From NCBI GenBank assembly GCA_030433195.1, contig JAUIME010000171.1:1-8923 (forward strand): 8,923 nucleotides of DNA. Reading direction: 5' to 3'. Source of the stretch: a bacterium. Lineage in GTDB: Bacteria; Planctomycetota; JACOTG01; JAUIME01. Below are positions 1 to 5,534 of this stretch, piece after piece (positions within the stretch are counted from its first letter, which is position 1; every line of letters starts with the position of its first letter). Under the pieces are notes generated by a model. It had not been told where the DNA came from. It did not search any database and worked only from the letters and a program-made list of their open reading frames with translations. Both the position numbers and the translations under genes were made by a program.

Positions 1-4
1 GGGA

Positions 5-1378
5 TCAATAGGTCGAGAGATATCGCTCGACTTCCCACGGGTGGACCTGCGAGATGTACTCGCTCCACACCTTCCGCTTGGCTTCGATGAAGTTCGCGGT
101 GATGTGCTCGCCGAGCGCTTCCTGCATGACCTTGTCCTTCTCGAGCGCGTTGACGGCTTCGTTGAGATCGCCCGGCAGGCTGTCGATCTTCAGACGCCGG
201 CGTTCGCGGTGGCTCATGCTGTAGATGTTCTTGTTGACGGGATCGCCGGCGTCGATCTCGTTCTTGATGCCGTCGATTCCGGCCTTGAGCATGACGGCGA
301 GCGCGAGATACGGGTTCGCGGCCGGGTCCGGCATGCGCAGCTCGACGCGCGTGCCGACGCCGCGGCGGTCGGGAACACGCGCCATCGGGCTTCGGTTGCG
401 CTCGGACCAGCAGATGTGCGTCGGCGCTTCGAAACCCGGAACGAGGCGCTTGTACGAGTTGACGAGCGGGTTCGTGATCGCGACCATCCCCTTGGCGTGC
501 GTGAGCAACCCGCCGATGTAGTGGCGCGCGATGTCGGAGAGCCCGTTCGGCTTGTCGGCGTTGTAGAACGCGTTCTCACCGTTCTTGAAGAGCGACTGGT
601 GCACGTGCATCCCCGAGCCGTTCTCACCGTAGAGCGGCTTCGGCATGAACGTGGCGTGCAGCCCGAAGTTGAGCGCGCGCTTGCGGACGATGAAGCGGAA
701 CGTCGCGAGGTTGTCGGCGGTCAACACCATCGGACCGTACTTGAAGTCGATCTCGTGCTGCCCCGGCGCGACTTCGTGGTGCGCCGCTTCGATCTCGAAG
801 CCCATGACCTCGAGGTCGTTGACGATCGCGCGTCGACACTCCTCACCCTGATCGACGGGCGCGAGGTCGAAGTAGCCGCCCGAGTCGTGCGTGATGGTCG
901 TCGCTTCGCCGTTCTCGTTGCGCTGGAAGAGGAAGAACTCCGCCTCGGGACCGGCGACCGGCTCGTAGCCGAGCGCCTTCGCTTCCTCGACGACGCGCTT
1001 CAGCGCGAGGCGCGGGCAACCCGCGAACGGCGTGAGATCGGGACGATAGACGTCGCAGATGAGGCGCGCGACCTTGCCCTCGATCGACGCGTCACGCGCC
1101 GGGAAGATCGCGAACGTGTCGAGGTCGGGGCGCAGCAGCATGTCCGACTCTTCGATGCGCGCGAACCCTTCGATCGACGACCCGTCGAACAGGATCTCGC
1201 CGTTGAGCGCCTTCTCGAACTGGCTCTCGGGCACCTCGACGTTCTTGATGATGCCCATGATGTCGGTGAACTGCAGGCGGAGGAAACGGATCTGCTTGTC
1301 CTTCATCTCCGCAAGAATGTCGGAGGCGGACGGGCCGCCAGCCGTGTTCTTCGATTTCTTCTTCGACGCCGTGGTCAT
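5..1378 (-). CDS. glnA: Glutamine synthetase, type I (alpha subtype)
   Basis: Makes glutamine from glutamate, ammonia and ATP in the cytoplasm; it is the main ammonia-assimilation enzyme and normally a dodecamer. The 457-residue protein aligns end to end with the Bacillus subtilis type of enzyme. Visible motifs are FDGSSIEGF (64-72), GPEAEFF (143-149) with metal ligands E145 and E147, HHEVAPGQHEID (200-211), NGSGMH (253-258), KRLVPGFEAP (310-319), NRSP (328-331) and RVELR (344-348). The adenylylation signature (Y-D/E-L-P-P-E) of the beta subtype is absent; NIYSMSHRE stands there. R74 matches the arginine that mediates glutamine feedback inhibition in B. subtilis, so feedback control is more likely than adenylylation (inference). 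The ATG at 1378 is chosen because AGGAAGGA lies 8 bases upstream and because the first residues after a lysine-rich extension of about 12 fit the family. The frame stays open to 1672, but that stretch has no family similarity. Confidence 0.97.
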   Translation of the reverse strand: MTTASKKKSKNTAGGPSASDILAEMKDKQIRFLRLQFTDIMGIIKNVEVPESQFEKALNGEILFDGSSIEGFARIEESDMLLRPDLDTFAIFPARDASIEGKVARLICDVYRPDLTPFAGCPRLALKRVVEEAKALGYEPVAGPEAEFFLFQRNENGEATTITHDSGGYFDLAPVDQGEECRRAIVNDLEVMGFEIEAAHHEVAPGQHEIDFKYGPMVLTADNLATFRFIVRKRALNFGLHATFMPKPLYGENGSGMHVHQSLFKNGENAFYNADKPNGLSDIARHYIGGLLTHAKGMVAITNPLVNSYKRLVPGFEAPTHICWSERNRSPMARVPDRRGVGTRVELRMPDPAANPYLALAVMLKAGIDGIKNEIDAGDPVNKNIYSMSHRERRRLKIDSLPGDLNEAVNALEKDKVMQEALGEHITANFIEAKRKVWSEYISQVHPWEVERYLSTY

Positions 1379-1386
1379 GGATCGAA

Positions 1387-1394
1387 TCCTTCCT
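1387..1394 (-). promoter_or_regulatory. Ribosome binding site of glnA
   Basis: On the minus strand, AGGAAGGA sits 8 bases before the ATG at 1378. It decides the start: the reading frame continues upstream for 98 more codons, but those have no comparable site and do not resemble glutamine synthetase. Confidence 0.8.
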
Positions 1395-1456
1395 GGTTCG
1401 ATGGGGTCGCGAAGTCGTTGGAATCCGACGGGAATTACCCGGCCGGCCAGCAGGAA

Positions 1457-1485
1457 GGGATACCATCTGCAATGCGGACTGTCAC
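1457..1485 (-). promoter_or_regulatory. Possible sigma70-type promoter for glnA
   Basis: Reading the minus strand, GTGACA (1485-1480; 5 of 6 to the -35 consensus) is followed by a 17-base spacer and TATCCC (1462-1457; 3 of 6 to the -10 consensus). Transcription would begin near 1450, giving a leader of about 70 bases. The -10 match is weak, so this is only a candidate. It lies almost entirely within the inverted repeat at 1466-1499, which would suit a repressor site. Confidence 0.28.
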
Positions 1486-1499
1486 GCCAGAATTGCAGA
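1466..1499. repeat. 8-base inverted repeat upstream of glnA
   Basis: TCTGCAAT (1466-1473) and ATTGCAGA (1492-1499) are perfect reverse complements separated by 18 bases. The arms flank the candidate -35 element of glnA. It could be a two-half-site operator or, in RNA, a stem-loop. No known nitrogen-regulator consensus (GlnR, NtrC) is matched. Confidence 0.45.
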
Positions 1500-1503
1500 A
1501 AAT

Positions 1504-1527
1504 GCACGAGATGACTGCCACTCGTGC
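1504..1527. repeat. 7-base inverted repeat upstream of glnA
   Basis: GCACGAG (1504-1510) and CTCGTGC (1521-1527) are perfect reverse complements with a 10-base gap. They lie only 4 bases from the inverted repeat at 1466-1499, in the visibly more AT-rich middle of the divergent intergenic region (1379-1731). This could be a regulator site for glnA, for the divergent DUF455 gene, or for neither. The rest of the intergenic region shows no gene. Confidence 0.4.
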
Positions 1528-1716
1528 CGCATACGGCCAAAAACACAGCAACAATCGGAATCTTCGTGCAACTTCCACAGAAGAATCGCAACACCGCCGC
1601 AAGAACGAGGCCGCAGCGAGGAGTACGGCCGATCCCCGAACCCGGAGCGCCGGCGGGTCGACGACGAACCAAGGGCCCGCTCCGCGCGGCCCTCGCTCCG
1701 GGCCGGGTCCCTCGAC

Positions 1717-1725
1717 TGCTACGCT
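1717..1725 (+). promoter_or_regulatory. Extended -10 element for a leaderless transcript
   Basis: TGCTACGCT has a TG extension (1717-1718) and a TANNNT-type -10 hexamer, TACGCT (1720-1725). The ATG at 1732 follows after six bases, which is where transcription would be expected to start. No purine-rich ribosome binding site lies between it and the ATG. Both facts point to a leaderless mRNA for the DUF455 gene. No convincing -35 is seen, as is usual for extended -10 promoters. Confidence 0.45.
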
Positions 1726-1731
1726 TTCGTC

Positions 1732-2550
1732 ATGGAGCTACGCGACTACGCACTGGGAATCGTCGAGGCGACCGACCTCGAGACGAAGCTGCGGCGACCG
1801 GCCGATGCGCTTACCGACGCGCGGCCCGGCCCGGCGCTTCGCATCGACGCGCCCGGGCGGCCGCGCGAGCTGCGCATCGTGCCGGCCGACAAGGCGCGCG
1901 TGCCGTCCTTGCGCGCGATGCCCGATCCCGCGCAGCGGGCGCGCATCGTGCATGCGCTCGCGAATCACGAACTGCAAGCCGTCGAACTGTTCGCGTGGGC
2001 GATCCTCGCGTTTCCCGACGCACCGGCCGAGTATCGTCGCGGCCTTCACGCGATCCTCGCCGACGAGCAGCGGCACACGCGCATGTACTCCGCGTGTCTG
2101 CCGAACTACGGCGCGCGCTTCGGCGACTTCCCCGTGAGCGGTTATTTCTGGTCGAAGGTCCCCGACCTCACGACGCCGTTGCGATTCGCGTGCGCGATGG
2201 GTCTCACGTTCGAGAACGCGAATCTCGACCATACGGAGGTCCAGGCGCGCGAAGCCCGACGCGTCGGCGACGAAGAGCTCGCGTCGGTCGTGGACGTCGT
2301 GCATCGCGACGAGATCCGGCACGTCCGGTTCGGCTGGACGTGGCTCGAGCGTCTCAAGGAGCCGTCGCAGACGATGTGGGAAGCCTACCGTGCGAACGTC
2401 ACGTGGCCGCTTCGCCCCGAGCTCGCGCGCGGTCGCGAGTTCCACGCCGCACCGCGCCGCGCGGCCGGGATGGACGACGCATTCGTCGAAGCACTCGCCA
2501 CGCACGACGAAGAGCCGCGCCCGGGCGCCGGCAAGAGCCGCGTCGTGTGA
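1732..2550 (+). CDS. DUF455-family ferritin-like protein
   Basis: A 272-residue soluble protein with the hallmarks of the DUF455 (PF04305) ferritin-like family, which is helical and usually thought to bind a diiron centre. Candidate metal ligands are E80 in HELQ (79-82), E112 and H115 in DEQRH (111-115), E161 in FENANLDHT (160-168) and E194 and H197 in DEIRH (193-197). That is the paired E/ExxH pattern of diiron carboxylate proteins. The N-terminus (MELRDYALGIVEATD) looks like a natural family start. The gene has no Shine-Dalgarno site; a -10 element lies six bases upstream, suggesting leaderless initiation. The TGA stop overlaps the GTG start of the downstream ATP-grasp gene. The substrate is unknown: an oxygenase, hydroxylase or oxidase role is inferred from the fold, not shown. 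Confidence 0.88.
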   Translation: MELRDYALGIVEATDLETKLRRPADALTDARPGPALRIDAPGRPRELRIVPADKARVPSLRAMPDPAQRARIVHALANHELQAVELFAWAILAFPDAPAEYRRGLHAILADEQRHTRMYSACLPNYGARFGDFPVSGYFWSKVPDLTTPLRFACAMGLTFENANLDHTEVQAREARRVGDEELASVVDVVHRDEIRHVRFGWTWLERLKEPSQTMWEAYRANVTWPLRPELARGREFHAAPRRAAGMDDAFVEALATHDEEPRPGAGKSRVV

Positions 2551-3710
2551 CCGTCCGCATCGTCGGCAACCTCGACTGCGAGACCGCGTACTCGCGCTCG
2601 GCGAGCGGTCGTAGCGCGGCGCGACTCGCGCTTTCGCAAGGCGTACGACGGCGACTCGCGGCGCTCTCGACGATCCTGCGCGTGCTCGCGCCCGACGCGA
2701 CGCCGACGCGACTTCGCACGCTCGAACCCGTCGATCCCGCACGTTTGCCGACGATCGCGGGGATCCCCGACGTCACGCTCGAGTACGAATCGAGCGAACG
2801 AGCGGCCCGCGATGACGACGCGCCACGACTCCCCTGGGGCGAAACCGACGCCGATCCGCGAATCCCGCGACCGCAAGCCGAAAGCACCCGAAGCTCGCTC
2901 GTCGACGCGCTCTGGACACTCCCGCCTGCAAGCGTCGGCGCGGCCGCGATCGCAAACTCCCGCGCAACACTCCTCGACGTCGCCGATGCGCTCGACGAAC
3001 GACTCCCCGGCGCACGCCTCGTCCGCTCGCTCGACGAGCTCGACGCTTGCCTCGCCGCATCCGCCACGAGCCGCTGGGTCGTGAAAGCCATCTGGTCCGC
3101 GGCCGGTCGCGACCGCGTGCGCGGAAGCGGCGCCGACTTCGATCGCCCGGACGATCGCACCTACGCAGCGCGGCTCCTCGAGCGCGACGGCGCGTTGCTG
3201 TTCGAACCGTGGATGAATCGCATCGCCGACGTCGCCTGCTCCGCGCTCGTCGACGACTCGGGCGTCCGCATCCTCGGCGCGCATACGCTCGTCGTCGACG
3301 CGTACGGCCGCTTCGAGGGAATCGCGATCGACGACGATTCGCCGCCCCTCGAGGCACCGTCGCACGACCGCCTCGTCCGCGCGACCCGGCAGGCCGCCGA
3401 ACATCTCGCGGCGATCGGTTACCGCGGCCCGATCGGCGTCGACGCCTGGACGTACCGCGATCCGGACGGCAACGCGCGCTTCCACGCGCTCGGCGAGATC
3501 AACGCTCGGCTCACGTTCGGGATCGTCGCGCGCGCCGCGATCGAGCGGCTCGATCTTGCGGCCGGACGCCTCGTTCTCGGCCGTGGCGATGCCCCCGCGA
3601 ACGCGATCCCGCTGCTCGCGGCAGGACCCGCGGACGACACCGCCGCGTGGATCGAAATAGCGCCCGCACCGACTCCCACGCGGCCCGAAAGCCCCCTCTC
3701 GACACGATGA
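2547..3710 (+). CDS. ATP-grasp domain protein, probable carboxylate-amine ligase
   Basis: A 387-residue cytoplasmic protein. ATP-grasp enzymes typically activate a carboxylate as an acyl phosphate and join it to an amine or thiol. Visible in order are an N-terminal region of about 130 residues without clear motifs, nucleotide-binding lysine K180 in WVVKA, a glycine-containing loop AAGRDRVRG (185-193), the LLFEPW strand (217-222) with E220, GVDAW (297-301), and the metal-binding EINAR (317-321), where E317, N319 and R321 match the ExNxR pattern. The start is GTG at 2547, sharing four bases (GTGA) with the stop of the DUF455 gene, so translation is probably coupled. The frame is open back to 1524, but that part is the shadow of the DUF455 gene. 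Substrates cannot be named; no lysine/arginine biosynthesis or cell-wall ligase signature is recognised. Confidence 0.82.
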   Translation: MTVRIVGNLDCETAYSRSASGRSAARLALSQGVRRRLAALSTILRVLAPDATPTRLRTLEPVDPARLPTIAGIPDVTLEYESSERAARDDDAPRLPWGETDADPRIPRPQAESTRSSLVDALWTLPPASVGAAAIANSRATLLDVADALDERLPGARLVRSLDELDACLAASATSRWVVKAIWSAAGRDRVRGSGADFDRPDDRTYAARLLERDGALLFEPWMNRIADVACSALVDDSGVRILGAHTLVVDAYGRFEGIAIDDDSPPLEAPSHDRLVRATRQAAEHLAAIGYRGPIGVDAWTYRDPDGNARFHALGEINARLTFGIVARAAIERLDLAAGRLVLGRGDAPANAIPLLAAGPADDTAAWIEIAPAPTPTRPESPLSTR

Positions 3711-3724
3711 TAAACTGCGGCACC

Positions 3725-3752
3725 CGCCCCACCCGATAGTACGGGACGGGCG
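3725..3752 (+). terminator. Stem-loop after the ATP-grasp gene
   Basis: CGCCC (3725-3729) pairs with GGGCG (3748-3752), and CCCG (3732-3735) pairs with CGGG (3742-3745). A two-base internal mismatch separates the two helices and the loop is ATAGTA. The structure begins 14 bases past the stop. It has no U-tract, so it may be a weak or factor-assisted terminator or an mRNA 3' end structure. The remaining bases up to 3868 show no other clear element apart from the ribosome binding site of the next gene. Confidence 0.4.
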
Positions 3753-3868
3753 CGCGCCGCCGACGGCCGCTCGCCCATTTCCGCGTCCGACGCAACCGCC
3801 GAGTCGATCGTCGCACATCTCGCGAGGCTCGACGCGGCCGGACGACGCCCTGACGAACGGAGAGCCCC

Positions 3869-5290
3869 GTGGCCTCGAAGACCGAGACGAACTCGACCGA
3901 TCCCGTCCACCCCGCGGCCGCGCCGATCCCGCGCGACACCGTCACGCCCCGGGACTGGACGCCGACTTCGTGGACGCGGAAGATCGCGACGCAACAACCG
4001 GTCTACCCCGACGCATCCGCCGTGGAGCGCGCGGTCACCGAGCTCTCGAGCCTGCCGCCGCTCGTGAACTCGTGGGAGATCGAGTCGCTGCGCGCCGCGC
4101 TCGCCGAAGCGGCAACCGGCAAGTCGTTCCTGCTCCAAGGCGGCGACTGCGCCGAGAGCTTCGAAGACTGCGACGCCGCGATCATCACGTCGAAGCTCAA
4201 GATCCTCCTGCAGATGAGCCTCGTGCTCGTGCACGGAACGCGCAAGAAGGTCGTGCGCGTCGGACGCATCGCGGGTCAGTACGCGAAGCCCCGCTCCGCC
4301 GACATGGAGACGCGCGGGGACGAGACGCTCCCGAGCTACCGCGGCGATATCGTCAACCGCAACGCGTTCACGCCCGAAGACCGCAAGCCCGATCCGCAGC
4401 TCTTGCTGCGCGGCTACGAACGCGCGGCGCTCACGCTCAACTTCATCCGTGCGCTCGTCGAAGGCGGGTTCGCCGACCTCCACCACCCCGAGAACTGGGA
4501 CGTCTCGTTCCTCGAGCACGCGAAGCTCGCACGCGAATATCACGAGATCGTCGACTCGATCCTCGACTCGATCCAGTTCATGGAAGCCGTGCTCGAGACA
4601 CGTGTGCACAACCTGCAGCGCGCGAAGTTCTACACGAGTCACGAAGGGCTCGCACTGCTCTACGAACAAGCGCAGACGCGACAGGTCCCGCGCCGCGAAG
4701 GCTGGTTCAATCTGTCGACGCACCTGCCGTGGATCGGCATGCGTACCGCGCAGGTCGACGGCGCGCACGTCGAGTACTTCCGCGGCATCCGCAATCCCGT
4801 CGCCGTGAAGATCGGTCCGGCGATGACGGAAGAGTGGCTGACCGAGCTGCTCGACGTCTTGCATCCGCACGACGAACCCGGACGACTCACGCTCATCCAC
4901 CGCTTCGGCGCCGACGGTATCGCCGAACATCTGCCGCGCATGATCGAGACGGTGCGCGCGACGGGGAAGACGGTGTTGTGGTGCGCCGACCCGATGCACG
5001 GCAACACGGTTTCTACGGAAAGCGGACGCAAGACGCGGCGCTTCGACTCGATCCTCTCCGAGCTCGAACAGGCCTTCGAGATCCATCGATCGCTCGGCAG
5101 CCGGCTGGGCGGCGTGCACTTCGAGCTCACGGGCGAGAACGTGACCGAATGCGTCGGCGGCGCTCGCGGCCTCGACGAGGGCGGACTCGATCGCGCCTAC
5201 AACACACGGGTCGATCCACGCCTCAATTACGAGCAGGCGCTCGAGATGGCCATGCGCATCGCCCGCCACCTCCGACACAACCCGTCCTAG
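3869..5290 (+). CDS. 3-deoxy-D-arabino-heptulosonate 7-phosphate synthase, class II
   Basis: Condenses phosphoenolpyruvate with erythrose 4-phosphate, the first step of the shikimate pathway. At 473 residues it is close to the Mycobacterium tuberculosis enzyme (about 460) and aligns over its whole length. Metal ligands of the family are all present: C94 in GGDCAE, H377 in DPMHGN, E419 in GVHFELTGEN and D449 in DPRLN. Substrate-site stretches include VGRIAGQYAKPRS (131-143), YRGD (157-160), FYTSHEG (254-260), MRTAQVDGAHVEY (291-303) and KIGP (314-317). The start is GTG at 3869, with GGAG six bases upstream; the first 25 or so residues are variable, and the family core begins near W30. The gene stands alone between two structured intergenic regions, with no other aromatic-pathway gene nearby. 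Feedback-inhibitor specificity cannot be read from the sequence. Confidence 0.97.
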   Translation: MASKTETNSTDPVHPAAAPIPRDTVTPRDWTPTSWTRKIATQQPVYPDASAVERAVTELSSLPPLVNSWEIESLRAALAEAATGKSFLLQGGDCAESFEDCDAAIITSKLKILLQMSLVLVHGTRKKVVRVGRIAGQYAKPRSADMETRGDETLPSYRGDIVNRNAFTPEDRKPDPQLLLRGYERAALTLNFIRALVEGGFADLHHPENWDVSFLEHAKLAREYHEIVDSILDSIQFMEAVLETRVHNLQRAKFYTSHEGLALLYEQAQTRQVPRREGWFNLSTHLPWIGMRTAQVDGAHVEYFRGIRNPVAVKIGPAMTEEWLTELLDVLHPHDEPGRLTLIHRFGADGIAEHLPRMIETVRATGKTVLWCADPMHGNTVSTESGRKTRRFDSILSELEQAFEIHRSLGSRLGGVHFELTGENVTECVGGARGLDEGGLDRAYNTRVDPRLNYEQALEMAMRIARHLRHNPS

Positions 5291-5295
5291 AGAAA

Positions 5296-5307
5296 CGACC
5301 TAGGTCG
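5296..5307. repeat. 12-base perfect palindrome after DAHP synthase
   Basis: CGACCTAGGTCG reads the same on both strands and starts five bases after the DAHP synthase stop. As a gapless palindrome it makes a poor hairpin but a good candidate dimer-binding site. It may also be chance. Confidence 0.4.
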
Positions 5308-5338
5308 ACGAGGAAAACCCGCCCCGGCGCGCCGGCAC

Positions 5339-5371
5339 GGCCGGAGGGCGCCCGCAGGGCCCGCTCCGGCC
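5339..5371 (+). terminator. GC-rich hairpin downstream of DAHP synthase
   Basis: GGCCGGAG (5339-5346) pairs perfectly with CTCCGGCC (5364-5371). The 5' arm could pair equally well with the second CTCCGGCC at 5385-5392, giving two alternative stems. There is no U-tract. A role in ending the DAHP synthase transcript is plausible but unproven. Confidence 0.35.
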
Positions 5372-5394
5372 CCCGGTCGGCCCGCTCCGGCCCC
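5358..5394. repeat. Tandem 16-base direct repeat
   Basis: GGCCCGCTCCGGCCCC occurs identically at 5358-5373 and 5379-5394, a period of 21 bases. The related core GGGCCCGCTCC also appears at 1673-1683, in the other large intergenic region, which hints at a genome-wide intergenic repeat family. Confidence 0.7.
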
Positions 5395-5414
5395 GAGGCC
5401 GCCGCAGATTCGAG

Positions 5415-5443
5415 TTGACAGGGCCTCGCCGCCCATCGATGAT
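5415..5443 (+). promoter_or_regulatory. Sigma70-type promoter for the YWTD-propeller gene
   Basis: A perfect -35 hexamer TTGACA (5415-5420) is followed after exactly 17 bases by GATGAT (5438-5443), 4 of 6 to the -10 consensus. Transcription would start near 5450 and give a leader of about 70 bases. It lies directly after the GC-rich repeats and before the only downstream gene on this strand. Confidence 0.55.
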
Positions 5444-5450
5444 GCGGGTT

Positions 5451-5534
5451 CTGTACCTCGAACTTATCAAGGAGACCCGGACCTTTTTTCCCGCAGATCC
5501 AAGAAGGGGCTGTACCTATGGAGATCCGTACCTT
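5451..5534 (+). repeat. Imperfect duplication of the translation-start region
   Basis: CTGTACCT occurs at 5451-5458 and 5510-5517. Each copy is followed by a second shared block: GGAGACCCGGACCTT (5471-5485) and GGAGATCCGTACCTT (5520-5534), 13 of 15 identical. The gap between blocks is 12 bases in the first copy and 2 in the second. The downstream copy contains the ATG at 5518; the upstream copy has none. A perfect AAGGAG (5469-5474) in the upstream copy has no start codon at a useful distance. Confidence 0.55.

Noticed and set aside
1475..1490. A sigma54-type promoter for glnA (TGGCGTGACAGTCCGC on the minus strand).
   Set aside because: The GG and GC are 11 bases apart rather than 10 and the -12 half does not read TTGC, so the match is not good enough.
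1379..1672. A 98-residue N-terminal extension of glutamine synthetase.
   Set aside because: The stretch is an open frame, but no such domain is known in this family and a strong ribosome binding site precedes the ATG at 1378.
41..2137. A 698-codon open frame antisense to glutamine synthetase, and similar long frames antisense to the DAHP synthase and propeller genes (3419-5278, 5467-7248).
   Set aside because: In high-GC genes the opposite strand often stays open because stops are rare there. The translations are low-complexity, rich in R, V, D, E and A, match no family, and overlap well-recognised proteins entirely.
1524..2546. An N-terminal extension of the ATP-grasp gene, which is open back to 1524.
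   Set aside because: It overlaps the DUF455 gene in another frame and reads as arginine-rich filler; the GTG at 2547 fits a coupled start.
5484..5489. A T6 run as an intrinsic terminator or attenuator upstream of the propeller gene.
   Set aside because: No stable stem can be drawn directly before it; it is probably just part of the leader.
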